Positions 8,676-18,052 of a DNA stretch of 64,000 nucleotides are shown here, piece by piece. Numbering within the stretch: the stretch's first letter is position 1; every line of letters starts with the position of its first letter. Position numbers and translations under genes: made by a program. The notes beneath the pieces were generated by a model. The model made no database searches. It was not told the origin of the DNA and saw only the letters and a program-made list of their open reading frames with translations. The stretch comes from Beijerinckia mobilis (lineage in GTDB: Bacteria > Pseudomonadota > Alphaproteobacteria > Rhizobiales > Beijerinckiaceae), in the NCBI RefSeq assembly GCF_000745425.1, contig NZ_KN050689.1, positions 26,465 to 90,464 on the forward strand, in the 5' to 3' direction.

Positions 8676-10334
8676 CTAATAGGGCACCGAGCCGAGCGAA
8701 CTACTTGCCAGCGCCAGCGTGACGGCTGCGGCAAGCGCCGCGCTATAGGCATCGGTTTTGGCGATCCGGGCCTGCAGGAGATTGGTTTCGGCGAGCGAGG
8801 CGGCGGTGACCGAACCGACGCCATTGCGATAGGCGGCAAGCGCCGCGTCGAAAGTCGTTTCCGCCGCCTGCACCAAAGCGACCGAGGCCTGATAAGCGGC
8901 AAGGCTCGTCTTCAGCCCATTCTGCGCCGAGACGATTTCCCGCGCCGCTTCCTGTTTGGTGCGGCTCAGGATTGCGTCGGCGCCTTCCCTCCGCTCTCGC
9001 GCCTGCAGAAGCAGGGCGGCGCGCGTACCGCCATCATAAAGCGGCACGGTGACGCCGCCGAGGATGATACCGGAAAAGCGATTGTTGTTGAGATTGAGCG
9101 TCGGCAAAGCATCGGCGCCGATGGCCGGAATGGAAGTGACGCCGAGACCGCCGGAGCCTTCGGCGACCGTGCCGGAAGCAAAGACTTTCGGCAGGAAATC
9201 GGCTTCCGCCGCCCGGATATTGGCCTCGCTCGCCTTTTGCGCGGCAAAGGCCGCGAGAATATCCGGGCGCTTGGCGAGCGCCGCCTCAAGAATGCTCTGC
9301 GTCGTCGGCACCATGGAGGCGGAGAGGGTCCGGCCCTCCGCCGAGGTCACGCGGATTTTGGTCAGCGGGGAAATGCCCATCGCTCCGAGCAGCGTCTGAT
9401 AATTGTCCTGTTCGGCACCGCGCGCGCGCACCAGTTGCAGATTGGCCTGCAAGGTCGCCTGTTTCGCCTGCGCCGCATCGACGATCGTGCCAACTTCCTG
9501 TTTCAGCCGTGCTTCCGCCGCTGCCTGCACTTTTTTGGCGTTCTCAAGGGACCCGACAGCATTATTGGTGCGGGCGCGGGCGGCGGAATAAGCGTAATAG
9601 GCCAGGCTGACCTTGTGTATCAGCAATTGATGCGCGGCCGTGAAATTGACGTTGGTAATAGCGGAAAGCTGTTGCGCGGCCTCGACGAGGGCCGCCCGCC
9701 GGCCGAAATCGAACAGGAGCCATTGCAGGCCGGCGGCGCCGATAATGCCCTGGCCATTGGCTTTGTTGGTCGCCGTCGACTCGAGGCCGAGGACGCCAGT
9801 GGTGAGATTATTGTTGCTTTGCTGCGTGCCGCCGATGGCGCTGATTGTGAGGCGCGGCAGATAGGTCGATTCGACAAGGCCGACGGCGAGCGCGGCTTCC
9901 CTCGCATGGTTCCAGGCAATACGCGTCGTGGGATTATTGCGCTGGGCAATATCGATCAATTCCGCCAGCGAATAGATTTTATGGGCTTCAAGCTCGGGCG
10001 GGGCCGGCAGGCCAGCGGTCTCGGCATTGGCCGGCAGGGTGAAATCCTGCCGCTTTGGCGCCAAGCCGGGATTCAAGGCCGGTTTTCCGGCGTCGATTGC
10101 CCCATTCTCCTTGGTCTGCGGAACGAAGGGCCGGTCGGGCTCGGGCGGAGCAAGATCGATGGCATTGGTCGCGCAGCCATTCGCCAGAAGGACAGCGGGC
10201 AACAATATGGTGAGAGGCCAAACGCGGAACCAGCCGAGAGGCAATTCATGGCTCCGCCGCTCATCTCCGTCGAGGCTTCGGCCTTGCCGAGGCTGGAAGG
10301 CGGGGCGCGGGAACATTGGATCAGGACGCCGCAT
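8676..10334 (-). CDS. NodT-type outer-membrane efflux lipoprotein (TolC family)
   Basis: Outer-membrane channel of a tripartite efflux system, 552 residues. A hydrophobic segment (LTILLPAVLLANGC) ends at Cys54, a slightly atypical lipobox, after an unusually long N-terminal lead; the true start may be the internal methionine at residue 7. Two OEP repeats follow, with typical features: YSLAELIDIAQRNNPTTRIAW, the Gln/Ala-rich coiled helices, VPLYDGGTRAALLLQA and TAASLAETNLLQARIAKTDAY. The gene overlaps the end of the FUSC gene by 14 bases and is the last cistron of a four-gene minus-strand operon. Confidence 0.92.
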   Translation of the reverse strand: MRRPDPMFPRPAFQPRQGRSLDGDERRSHELPLGWFRVWPLTILLPAVLLANGCATNAIDLAPPEPDRPFVPQTKENGAIDAGKPALNPGLAPKRQDFTLPANAETAGLPAPPELEAHKIYSLAELIDIAQRNNPTTRIAWNHAREAALAVGLVESTYLPRLTISAIGGTQQSNNNLTTGVLGLESTATNKANGQGIIGAAGLQWLLFDFGRRAALVEAAQQLSAITNVNFTAAHQLLIHKVSLAYYAYSAARARTNNAVGSLENAKKVQAAAEARLKQEVGTIVDAAQAKQATLQANLQLVRARGAEQDNYQTLLGAMGISPLTKIRVTSAEGRTLSASMVPTTQSILEAALAKRPDILAAFAAQKASEANIRAAEADFLPKVFASGTVAEGSGGLGVTSIPAIGADALPTLNLNNNRFSGIILGGVTVPLYDGGTRAALLLQARERREGADAILSRTKQEAAREIVSAQNGLKTSLAAYQASVALVQAAETTFDAALAAYRNGVGSVTAASLAETNLLQARIAKTDAYSAALAAAVTLALASSSLGSVPY

Positions 10335-12363
10335 GAAAGGCTCGCGCGCTTGGTCGGGGAACAGGCTGCCCGAAAGAATCGGTCCGTGCGGCCTCCTCGA
10401 CCGCCAGCGTCAGCGCGTCGATCCGGCGGTCGAGCTCTGCCCTGATGGAAAAAGTGGAGGCAGGGACGCGGCCCGCCTGCATGGACTCTCTCTCGTGCGC
10501 GGCAGCGGCAGCTGTGGTTTCAGCCGCCACAAAGTCGCCTTCGTCACCGGCCCGTGCGAGCCCGTCGAGACACCTGGCCGCAACATTCAGCGGCGGTACC
10601 GGATCGGATGCAGGTGTCAGAATTGCCAGCAGCCGAAACACACCCGCGAGATCGGCGCTCACTCTGGCGCGCGCCTGCCGCCAGGCGATGGACGGCCGAA
10701 GAGAGACGGGCTCAAAGGCCATCAGTTCCAAAGCCCCTTCGAGTCGCGCGATTGCGCCACAAGCGGCAAGAGCGCCGGCATTCCATTGGGGCGCATTGGC
10801 GGAGCGCGCCATATCCCGCAGGCCGCGTAATCCGGCGGTGATCGTCGCGCCCGCGCGCCCGGCGATGCTGACCGGCCAAATCTGTGTCGCCATCACATAC
10901 ATTACGAGATTGCCGAAAAAGATGCCGATGACACGATCGCGCGCGACGGTCAGATCGAAGCCCGGGCCATAGTCCTGAAGGACGCAGAGGAAAAAGGCGA
11001 AGGCGATCTGGAATCCGGCATAGGCGATGCGTTCGCCGCCAGCGGCGACCCAGGCCGCTGGCAAGGTGCCGAGAAAGACGAGAAGCATCAGGGCGCCGAT
11101 CGACTGGAGCTGCGGAATGATGAAGACGAGAATCAGCGTGCCCGCCGCGGCGCCGATCGCCGCGCCGGTGAAGCGCAGCATCATTTTCTGCGCCGTCTCG
11201 GCGGCGCTGCCGAGCGAGACGATGTAGCAGGTGATGAGGCAGGTGTGGATGCCCGACCAGTCGAGCTGCAGATAGACGATATAACAGATCATCGCCGCCG
11301 CCGTCGTCTTCAGCGCATGACGGATGTGATCGGGATTGGTGAAGGCATCGGGCTTGAAGAAACCGGATTTTTCTTTCGGCTTTTCGGGTCGCGCTGGCGC
11401 TTCCGCCGTGCCATCCTCCCTATCCGGCGCGACCAGGGTGAAAATTTGCAAGGTGCGGTCGATCTCCACAAGCAGGGGAGACGCATCAGGTGGCAAGGAA
11501 GCCTCGATCTCGACCGGATAAAGGCCTTGGGCGAAAATCGCCACCATGGCTTCAGCGGTTGCCGCCAATCTTTCCCGCTCCTCAAGAGCCGCGAAAGGCT
11601 CAGGCAGGTCAAAAAATCCGTCGATCAGGGCCAGAAGCCGGAAGCTTGCGGCGGCAGCGCTTTTGAGCGCGGCGAGATCAAGCGCAGGCGAAGTATGTTC
11701 GAACCCGGCAAGGGCAAGATTTTTCAAAAGAGCGGCATTGCCCTCCCGCAAAAGCGCCCGCAGCTTCCCTATGCTTTCGTCTCCATCGGCACCCGCACCA
11801 CGCAAAGCAGCGGCGGCGATGTATAGCCGCTTGGCGAGCGCCCGCTCCGCAAGCAGACGCGGCGGCACACCGATCAGCACATTGACGACGATTCCGGCGA
11901 ACACCGGCAAGCCAATCATCAGCCAGGCGTGCAGCAGCGCGCGCGTGGCGAGTTCACCCTGCGGAATCATGCCGAGCAGATCGAGCGCATAGGCAACGAC
12001 AAGCGCCAGAATGGGCGCGATCGCGCTGAGTTTCGATGCCGATCCGAGAAACAGAACGATGAAGGACACCAGCATCATCGTGAGGACTCGCCAGACCGGA
12101 TAATCAATGACGAGAATGGCGAGGAGAAAGACAAGGCCGATGATCAGGCTGATCAGAACCAGCCCGGCAATATGCATGATGAGGCTCGAGACCCGATCCT
12201 CCTTGTTGAGGAAGAAAACGATATAGGCAGAGAGCGCCGGCTCCAGCGTCTCGTAAGTCTCGGCAATGAGCACTGTCAGGGCGCAGATCAGACCGATCCG
12301 GACCGCGAAGGCGAGCCGGCCAGGGAAGGGAGCGAGGAGATCGGCGAGGCGCGGCCTGGCCAC
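10321..12363 (-). CDS. FUSC-family transporter (AaeB-like inner-membrane efflux subunit)
   Basis: A 680-residue inner-membrane protein with two hydrophobic blocks (about residues 20-165 and 345-510), each a run of transmembrane helices, separated by a soluble segment, the layout of FUSC / fusaric-acid-resistance transporters such as AaeB. The start is GTG at 12361-12363, placed immediately after the TGA of the HlyD gene. With HlyD and NodT partners it should form a pump for aromatic acids or similar organic anions; substrate specificity cannot be read from sequence. Confidence 0.9.
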   Translation of the reverse strand: MARPRLADLLAPFPGRLAFAVRIGLICALTVLIAETYETLEPALSAYIVFFLNKEDRVSSLIMHIAGLVLISLIIGLVFLLAILVIDYPVWRVLTMMLVSFIVLFLGSASKLSAIAPILALVVAYALDLLGMIPQGELATRALLHAWLMIGLPVFAGIVVNVLIGVPPRLLAERALAKRLYIAAAALRGAGADGDESIGKLRALLREGNAALLKNLALAGFEHTSPALDLAALKSAAAASFRLLALIDGFFDLPEPFAALEERERLAATAEAMVAIFAQGLYPVEIEASLPPDASPLLVEIDRTLQIFTLVAPDREDGTAEAPARPEKPKEKSGFFKPDAFTNPDHIRHALKTTAAAMICYIVYLQLDWSGIHTCLITCYIVSLGSAAETAQKMMLRFTGAAIGAAAGTLILVFIIPQLQSIGALMLLVFLGTLPAAWVAAGGERIAYAGFQIAFAFFLCVLQDYGPGFDLTVARDRVIGIFFGNLVMYVMATQIWPVSIAGRAGATITAGLRGLRDMARSANAPQWNAGALAACGAIARLEGALELMAFEPVSLRPSIAWRQARARVSADLAGVFRLLAILTPASDPVPPLNVAARCLDGLARAGDEGDFVAAETTAAAAAHERESMQAGRVPASTFSIRAELDRRIDALTLAVEEAARTDSFGQPVPRPSARAFHAAS

Positions 12364-13530
12364 TCACGGCCTCTCATGGTCTGGAATGGCAAGTTTTCGG
12401 GTGGCGAGCCTTTCTCCGATCCCGGGTCCGGCAGCCGCGTCCGGCTCTCGCTCATCGCCCTGGTCTTCTCCGTCCTGTTCATGCGGACAGGCCGCGCCAT
12501 AGCGGATCTGCGCGCTCGCGCTGGCGCCCATACGCATGAGGTCCGCAGGGGGATCCTCAAGATGGATGCGAACAGGGAAACGCTGCGCCACCCGTACCCA
12601 GTTGAGGGATCGCTCGACATAGGGAAGCTGGCGCGGCAGCACCGTGCCACTCGCTTCCAGAACGCCATAGCCTATTCCGGTGACGCGCCCATGCAGGGGC
12701 CGCGTCCGGTCGATCATCGAAAAACCCGTGACGCAATCACCAATGCGAATCACTGGTAATTGCGATTCGCGGAAATTGGCGACGATGAACCATTCTTCCG
12801 TAGTGATCAGGGTGAAAAGCGCCTGCCCCGGCAGGACGAATTCGCCCGTCGCCACCTTGAGCCCGGCGATCCGGCCGGCATGCGGCGCGCGCATGCTGGT
12901 ATTTTCAAGCCCGCGCTTCGCTATGGCAAGCGCCGCCTCCCGTGCCCGGACCGTCGCCTCGGCTCCGGCCGTGTCACCAATCGCGGCGATCGCCGCGGCC
13001 TGCTGGCGCCCGGCCTGGGCAAGGCTCGTCGCCGCATCGCGCCGCGCCACTTCGGCAGTATCATATTGCTGTTTGGGCACGAAATTCTGTTTGGCGAGTG
13101 GCGCCAGCCGCGCCGCTGTCCGCGCCGCCAGTTCATAATTGGTTCTCGCCCGGACCGTCTGGTCCCTGGCGATTTCAGCATTCTCCGTTTCGGTGGTGAT
13201 GACGCGGCGGCGCGTCGCGAGCGATGCCTGGGCAAACGCGAGTTCCGCCTCGGCCTGTTCGACGGCGAGGCGGTAAGGCAGCGGATCGAGTTGGAACAGA
13301 AGCTCGCCTTCGCGCACCGCCTGATTTTCACGCACGAGAAGTTCGATCACCCGGCCGCCGACGGCCGGGGCGACATGGACGATCTCGGCATCGATCGAGG
13401 CATCGTCGGAATAGGGAAATTCGCGATAAAGCTGATAGGTCCGGACCGCGAGGAACAGCCCATAGCCGATCACGCCGAGAACGATGAGCATGGCGAGCCT
13501 GCCACGCCTTGGTGCTCCGGCGGCCTTCAT
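12364..13530 (-). CDS. HlyD / AaeA-type periplasmic adaptor
   Basis: Membrane-fusion protein of 388 residues linking the FUSC pump to the outer-membrane channel. One N-terminal TM at about 12-31 (RLAMLIVLGVIGYGLFLAV), then a lipoyl-like half (DAEIVHVAPAVGGRVIELLV ... GELLFQLD), an Ala/Glu-rich coiled-coil hairpin, the second lipoyl half (TSMRAPHAGRIAGLKVATGEFVLPGQ) and a beta-barrel region. The frame is open further upstream, but the ATG at 13528-13530 overlaps the TGA of the DUF1656 gene as ATGA, a classic coupling junction, so that start is chosen. The C-terminus is acidic and unusually long. Confidence 0.92.
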   Translation of the reverse strand: MKAAGAPRRGRLAMLIVLGVIGYGLFLAVRTYQLYREFPYSDDASIDAEIVHVAPAVGGRVIELLVRENQAVREGELLFQLDPLPYRLAVEQAEAELAFAQASLATRRRVITTETENAEIARDQTVRARTNYELAARTAARLAPLAKQNFVPKQQYDTAEVARRDAATSLAQAGRQQAAAIAAIGDTAGAEATVRAREAALAIAKRGLENTSMRAPHAGRIAGLKVATGEFVLPGQALFTLITTEEWFIVANFRESQLPVIRIGDCVTGFSMIDRTRPLHGRVTGIGYGVLEASGTVLPRQLPYVERSLNWVRVAQRFPVRIHLEDPPADLMRMGASASAQIRYGAACPHEQDGEDQGDEREPDAAAGPGIGERLATRKLAIPDHERP

Positions 13531-13865
13531 GCCGTTGGCCCGAACCATTGACGCCAAGAGACAAGCGTCAGGATGAGACTTGCCGCCGTATAGAAGAAAA
13601 GCTTCCACGGCACGCGTTCATCAATGCCGAGGCGAATGAACAAAAGCCGCAGCAAACATCCGCCCAGAATGCCGAGCGTGGCGCAAACCATCCAGCCGGG
13701 GAAATAGGCGCCGGCGATTTCAAATGCCGCCGCCCCATCCAAAGTGCAGCCGGGCAGCAGGAACAGGCAAAAAGCGACGCCGAAAAGCCGGTTCGTGCCG
13801 GTCTGCCCCTTTCCCTGAAAAGGCAAACACGAAGAGGCGGGCGTTCCATCAATGAGCGGCTGCAT
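13527..13865 (-). CDS. DUF1656 (AaeX-like) small membrane protein, extended N-terminus
   Basis: The C-terminal 65 residues (FEIAGAYFPGWMVCATLG... WRQWFGPTA) match DUF1656, a small two-TM protein usually encoded first in aaeXAB-like operons, as here. Most members are only about 65-70 residues; this frame gives 112. The extra N-terminus ends in a segment that looks like a lipoprotein signal (AFCLFLLPGC), which is odd for the family. No strong ribosome site precedes the ATG at 13865, and a TTG at about 13742 would give a family-sized protein. The product is needed in some aaeXAB systems but its action is unknown. Confidence 0.72.
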   Translation of the reverse strand: MQPLIDGTPASSCLPFQGKGQTGTNRLFGVAFCLFLLPGCTLDGAAAFEIAGAYFPGWMVCATLGILGGCLLRLLFIRLGIDERVPWKLFFYTAASLILTLVSWRQWFGPTA

Positions 13866-14241
13866 GAATCATCGCAAGAATGGACAAATATTAACAATAT
13901 AAAGCTGGATTCCTGAGAACCGGCAATCCTTATTTGTGAGTATTCCTGCGTCGAACCGGCAGCGGAAAGCCCCGTCGACTTGATTTCACGACGAGATCAT
14001 TTCCATGGGACCTCTCTCGGCAGTTTGGTGTGCCCGGTGCGACGCCTGGATGTTTCGAACAGCTTCGCCAACAAGACGAGATTGCTTATCAAGGGCTTTA
14101 TCGCGGGCAACAATTCCATCAAGACCGAAAAGACACCCTCCGCGTTCCAGCGGTTCCCCGGCCCGGAAAGCGAATCAGCCAGTCAAGCAGCGTTTAGATC
14201 CCGTTCGAAGCGCTGCCGATACGATCCGTTCAACCAGAAAG

Positions 14242-14811
14242 ATGCCCTTCCTCATGACCTCCTCGGAAACCACCCTCAAGGAACAGATCACACCGCCAGC
14301 GGAAAATTCTCTGACGCGCTTCATGAACCGATATGCGACGCCGTTGACGACAGGTCTTTTCGCCGTTTCCACCATTTCCGGCGTCGCCCTGTTTTTTCAT
14401 CTGGCGCCAGGTGCCTTCCACGGAATGCATGAATGGCTGAGCATCGTCCTGCTCGCGCCGGTCGTCCTGCATGTCTGGAAAAACTGGCGCTCGATCCTGA
14501 GCTACGCCAAACGCGGCACCTTGATCATCCCTTTGGTCCTGTCCCTGATCGTGGCGCTCCCCTTCGCCATTTCCGGCATGAGCGGCAATGCCCGTGGCAG
14601 GAACCCGGCATTTCGCGCGGTTTCCGTTTTGACCCAGGCGCGGCTGGCTGATCTCGCGCCCATTCTGAAAAAAGAGCCGGATGATTTATTGGCGGCGCTG
14701 AAACGCCGGGGCTTTACCGTGCAATCCGCGGACGAGACGCTCGAGGCGATTGCAGCAACCGCCGGCAAGCAGGCCTCCGATGCCCTGATGGCGGTTTTGC
14801 CGAACCGCTGA
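14242..14811 (+). CDS. DUF4405 family membrane protein
   Basis: A 189-residue inner-membrane protein. The helices TTGLFAVSTISGVALFFHL, EWLSIVLLAPVVLHVW and TLIIPLVLSLIVALPFAI carry paired histidines (HGMHEW, LHVWKNW), resembling the DUF4405 cytochrome-b561-like arrangement, so haem binding is plausible but not shown. The soluble C-terminus (PILKKEPDDLLAALKRRGFTVQSADETLEAIA) resembles a small helical domain. The frame is open back to 14005, but that region is Arg/Ser-rich with no family resemblance; ATG at 14242 or 14254 is preferred. Confidence 0.75.
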   Translation: MPFLMTSSETTLKEQITPPAENSLTRFMNRYATPLTTGLFAVSTISGVALFFHLAPGAFHGMHEWLSIVLLAPVVLHVWKNWRSILSYAKRGTLIIPLVLSLIVALPFAISGMSGNARGRNPAFRAVSVLTQARLADLAPILKKEPDDLLAALKRRGFTVQSADETLEAIAATAGKQASDALMAVLPNR

Positions 14812-14863
14812 TGGTCATAGCGCAAGGCGCGACCGCATGCCCTTCGCATCCACCCTGAATCAG

Positions 14864-14897
14864 AATGGCGTCCCCGAAGGATCATTCGGGGACGCCA
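14864..14897. terminator. Perfect 14-bp hairpin between convergent genes
   Basis: ATGGCGTCCCCGAA at 14864-14877 pairs perfectly with 14884-14897 over a 6-base loop. It sits between the converging DUF4405 and lpdA genes, the expected place for a shared terminator. T-runs are lacking on both sides. Confidence 0.5.
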
Positions 14898-14943
14898 TCC
14901 AGCCAGAGCAGAGATGATCGCGCTTGATTCGGCTCGCGCCAGA

Positions 14944-16341
14944 TCAAATGTGAATCGAGCGTCCCTCGACGCCGAGTGCCGCCTCGCGCACCGCTTCCGA
15001 AAGTGTGGGATGCGCATGGCAGGTGCGGGCGAGATCTTCCGATGAGCCGCCGAATTCCATAAGCACACAGGCTTCGGCGATCAATTCGCCGGCGACCGGG
15101 CCAATGATATGCACACCCAGGACCTGATCGGTCTTGGCATCGGCGAGGAATTTCACAAAACCATTGGTCTGGCGCATCGCACGGGCGCGGCCATTCGCCG
15201 TGAAGGGGAATTTACCGACCTTATACTCAATACCCTTGGCTTTGAGATCTTCCTCGGTCGCACCGACAGTGGCGATTTCGGGGGATGTATAAACGACGCC
15301 CGGAATAACATTGTAATTCACATGGCCATGCTGGCCCGCGAGAATTTCGGCAACCGCCACGCCTTCGTCCTCGGCCTTGTGGGCGAGCATCGGGCCGCGC
15401 ACGACATCGCCGATGGCATAGATGCCCGGAACATTGGTCGCGAAATGATCGTCGATGATGACGCGGCCGCGTTCCATCGCGACGCCAAGCACATCGAGGC
15501 CAAGCCCTTCCGTCACCGGACGGCGACCGATCGAGACGAGCACCTTATCAGCCTCAAGCGTGATCTTGTCGCCACCGGCCGCCGGTTCGATCGTCACCGT
15601 CGCCTTGCCGTCCTTCTCCTCGACGCCAAGAACCTTGTGGCCGAGCTTGAAGGCAAAACCCTGTTTCTCGAAAATCCGCTGCGCCTGTTTGGCGACCTCG
15701 CCATCCATGCCGGGCAGGATACGGTCCAAAAATTCGACGACCGTCACCTTGGCACCGAGCCGGCCCCAGACGGAACCGAGTTCGAGGCCGATGACCCCGG
15801 CGCCGACGACGACGAGATTTTGCGGCACGGCCTCAAGCGCCAGCGCGCCGGTGGACGAAACGATGGTCTTTTCGTCGATCGTCACGCCCGGCAGCGGCGT
15901 CACTTCCGAGCCAGTGGCGATGACGATATTCTTCGCCTCGAGCTCCTGCCTGGAGCCATCCTCAGCGGTGACGGAGACCTTGCCGGGGGCGGTAATCGCG
16001 CCGAGACCGATGAAGGAATCGATCTTGTTCTTCTTGAACAGATAGGCGACACCGCCGACATTCGCCGAGACGACATCATCCTTGTGTTTCATCATCACGG
16101 GGAGATCGAGCTTCGGCGCATCGACGATCACACCGAAATTCTTGAGTTCATGCGCGGCCTCCTCGAATTTCTCCGACGCATACAGAAGCGCCTTCGAGGG
16201 AATGCAGCCGATGTTGAGGCAGGTGCCTCCAAAGGTCTTGCGCTTTTCGATGACAGCCACCTTGAGGCCGAGCTGCGCGGCGCGGATCGCGCAGACATAA
16301 CCGCCGGGGCCGGTTCCGATGATGACGAGATCGTATGACAT
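14944..16341 (-). CDS. lpdA: Dihydrolipoyl dehydrogenase (E3)
   Basis: FAD enzyme that reoxidises lipoyl groups of 2-oxoacid dehydrogenases; 465 residues. FAD site [18 protein letters not shown] at the N-terminus, redox-active disulfide Cys41/Cys46 in [16 protein letters not shown]-binding [11 protein letters not shown], and the C-terminal catalytic HAHPTLSEA. The ATG at 16341 has GAGGA 6 bases upstream and the standard [11 protein letters not shown] start. The same frame is open upstream to within 13 bases of the sucB stop (see separate entry). It is the last gene of the sucA-sucB-lpdA series, so it probably serves the 2-oxoglutarate dehydrogenase complex. Confidence 0.97.
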   Translation of the reverse strand: MSYDLVIIGTGPGGYVCAIRAAQLGLKVAVIEKRKTFGGTCLNIGCIPSKALLYASEKFEEAAHELKNFGVIVDAPKLDLPVMMKHKDDVVSANVGGVAYLFKKNKIDSFIGLGAITAPGKVSVTAEDGSRQELEAKNIVIATGSEVTPLPGVTIDEKTIVSSTGALALEAVPQNLVVVGAGVIGLELGSVWGRLGAKVTVVEFLDRILPGMDGEVAKQAQRIFEKQGFAFKLGHKVLGVEEKDGKATVTIEPAAGGDKITLEADKVLVSIGRRPVTEGLGLDVLGVAMERGRVIIDDHFATNVPGIYAIGDVVRGPMLAHKAEDEGVAVAEILAGQHGHVNYNVIPGVVYTSPEIATVGATEEDLKAKGIEYKVGKFPFTANGRARAMRQTNGFVKFLADAKTDQVLGVHIIGPVAGELIAEACVLMEFGGSSEDLARTCHAHPTLSEAVREAALGVEGRSIHI

Positions 16342-16614
16342 TGTGATCCTCGTTTCTGGATCATTCCGTTCCCGCGCGGCGGCCCTGGTTTCCAGAGCTT
16401 CAGTCTCTTGGACTTGAATCTCTTGGGCCTCAGTCTCTTGGGCTTCGGCGGGCAGCGCTTCGGGACGATGATGGGTTTGCGGAAGAAGGGCGGAAAACAT
16501 CAGGCCGAGAAGGGGCCGTATTCCCGTCAGGAAAGGTTCAAAGAGCAAAAAAGGAGACGGAACCGGCGGGTCCCTCTGGTTAGGAGCCTCATCGCCTGGT
16601 TCCGTCTCCTGCAT
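16342..16614 (-). other. Open frame between sucB and lpdA, in frame with lpdA
   Basis: From ATG 16612-16614, 13 bases after the sucB stop, a frame of 91 codons runs without a stop into lpdA. It encodes a hydrophobic patch ([19 protein letters not shown]) and a tandem QETEA / QEIQV / QETEA repeat written in near-identical 15-base DNA units at about 16391-16445. It could be an N-terminal extension of E3 or simply an untranslated intercistronic stretch. The strong ribosome site at the inner lpdA ATG argues that most E3 lacks it. No homologue is recognised. Confidence 0.4.
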
Positions 16615-16627
16615 GGCTTTGTCTCTC

Positions 16628-17866
16628 TTAGAGGTCGAGCACCAGGCGCGCCGGATCTTCAAGCTCTTCCTTGACGCGGACGAGGAAGGTCACTGCCTCC
16701 TTGCCGTCGACGATGCGATGATCGTAGGAAAGCGCGAGATACATCATCGGCCGGATTTCGATCTTGCCGCCGACGACCATCGGCCGTTCCTGGATCTTGT
16801 GCATGCCGAGAATGCCCGACTGCGGCGCATTCAGGATCGGCGTCGACATCAGCGAACCATAGATGCCGCCATTGGTGATGGTGAAGGTGCCGCCCTGCAT
16901 CTCCTCGATCTTGAGCTGGCCGTCACGCGCGCGCTTGCCGAAGCCCGCGATCGTCTTCTCGATCCCCGCAATGCTCAGAAGGTCGGCGTCACGCACCACC
17001 GGCACGACAAGACCCTTGTCGGTGCCCACCGCGATGCCGACATGGTAATAATTCTTGTAGATGAGATCGGTGCCGTCGATCTCCGCATTCACCGCCGGGA
17101 TTTCCTTCAGAGCCGCGACCACGGCCTTGGTAAAGAAGCCCATGAAGCCGAGCTTCGTGCCGTGCTTTTTCTCGAAAATATCCTTGTATTTGGCGCGCAG
17201 GGCCATGACTTCCGTCATGTCGACCTCGTTGAAGGTCGTGAGCATGGCAGCGGTATTCTGCGCATCCTTGAGGCGACGGGCGATCGTCTGGCGCAGCTTG
17301 GTCATGCGCACGCGTTCCTCGCGCACCGCATCATTCTGCGGCGCCGGAGCGCGGGCGGCGGCAGGAGCCGCAGCCGGGGCCGGAGCGGTGGCACCACCCT
17401 TGGCGACATAATCGAGCACATCGCCCTTCAGCACCTGCCCGCGCTTGCCGGATCCTTCAACGGAAGCCGTATCGACACCGCTATCGGCGGCAATCTTGGC
17501 GGCGGCGGGCGATGGCGGCAAACCGGCGCCAGCGGAAGGTGCTGGAGCGGGGGTTGGGGCGGCGGCCGGAGCGGGCTCCGCAGGTTTCGCCGCCGGGGCG
17601 GGAGAAGGAGCGGCGACAGCACCGCCAGCGCCTTCGACGATCTGGCCGAGCAGGGCGCCGACACCAACGGTATCGCCATCCTTGGCGGTGATTTCGCCGA
17701 GCACGCCGGATGCCGGCGCATTGACTTCCAGCGTGACCTTGTCGGTTTCGAGTTCGACCAGCGGTTCATCCGCCTTGACCGCCTCTCCAGTCTTCTTGAA
17801 CCATTTACCGATCGTCGCCTCGGTCACGGATTCCCCGAGAGTGGGGACGCGGATTTCAACTGTCAT
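16628..17866 (-). CDS. sucB: 2-oxoglutarate dehydrogenase E2, dihydrolipoyl succinyltransferase
   Basis: E2 core of the 2-oxoglutarate dehydrogenase complex, 412 residues. Lipoyl domain at residues 1-77 with the lipoylated Lys43 in [11 protein letters not shown]; a long Ala/Pro linker; an E3-binding segment ([30 protein letters not shown]); then the catalytic domain with [24 protein letters not shown] and the active-site [10 protein letters not shown] near the C-terminus. One lipoyl domain is normal for this subunit. The gene follows sucA after a 186-base gap that contains a strong hairpin. Confidence 0.97.
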   Translation of the reverse strand: MTVEIRVPTLGESVTEATIGKWFKKTGEAVKADEPLVELETDKVTLEVNAPASGVLGEITAKDGDTVGVGALLGQIVEGAGGAVAAPSPAPAAKPAEPAPAAAPTPAPAPSAGAGLPPSPAAAKIAADSGVDTASVEGSGKRGQVLKGDVLDYVAKGGATAPAPAAAPAAARAPAPQNDAVREERVRMTKLRQTIARRLKDAQNTAAMLTTFNEVDMTEVMALRAKYKDIFEKKHGTKLGFMGFFTKAVVAALKEIPAVNAEIDGTDLIYKNYYHVGIAVGTDKGLVVPVVRDADLLSIAGIEKTIAGFGKRARDGQLKIEEMQGGTFTITNGGIYGSLMSTPILNAPQSGILGMHKIQERPMVVGGKIEIRPMMYLALSYDHRIVDGKEAVTFLVRVKEELEDPARLVLDL

Positions 17867-18003
17867 GGGATCACGCTCGCCGCCGTGCGGCCTCCTCTTG
17901 AATCAAACCTGATCGTGCTGGAATGGATTTGCGCGGCCTTTGGGAAATGTCAGCGCGAGAGATCCTGCTCGAGACATCACGCTGCCGCGTCCGGATTGGG
18001 AAA

Positions 18004-18038
18004 GCCAGCCGCCCGGCCCAAGGGGAACGGCGGCTGGC
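18004..18038 (-). terminator. Intercistronic hairpin between sucA and sucB
   Basis: GCCAGCCGCC at 18004-18013 pairs perfectly with GGCGGCTGGC at 18029-18038. In transcription direction it lies 15 bases after the sucA stop. There is no T-run, so it is more likely an RNA-stability or partial attenuation structure than a full terminator. Confidence 0.4.
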
Positions 18039-18052
18039 CTCATAGTGCCTTC

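Noticed and set aside
15109..16338. A 409-codon plus-strand frame opposite lpdA
   Set aside because: Antisense shadow of lpdA.
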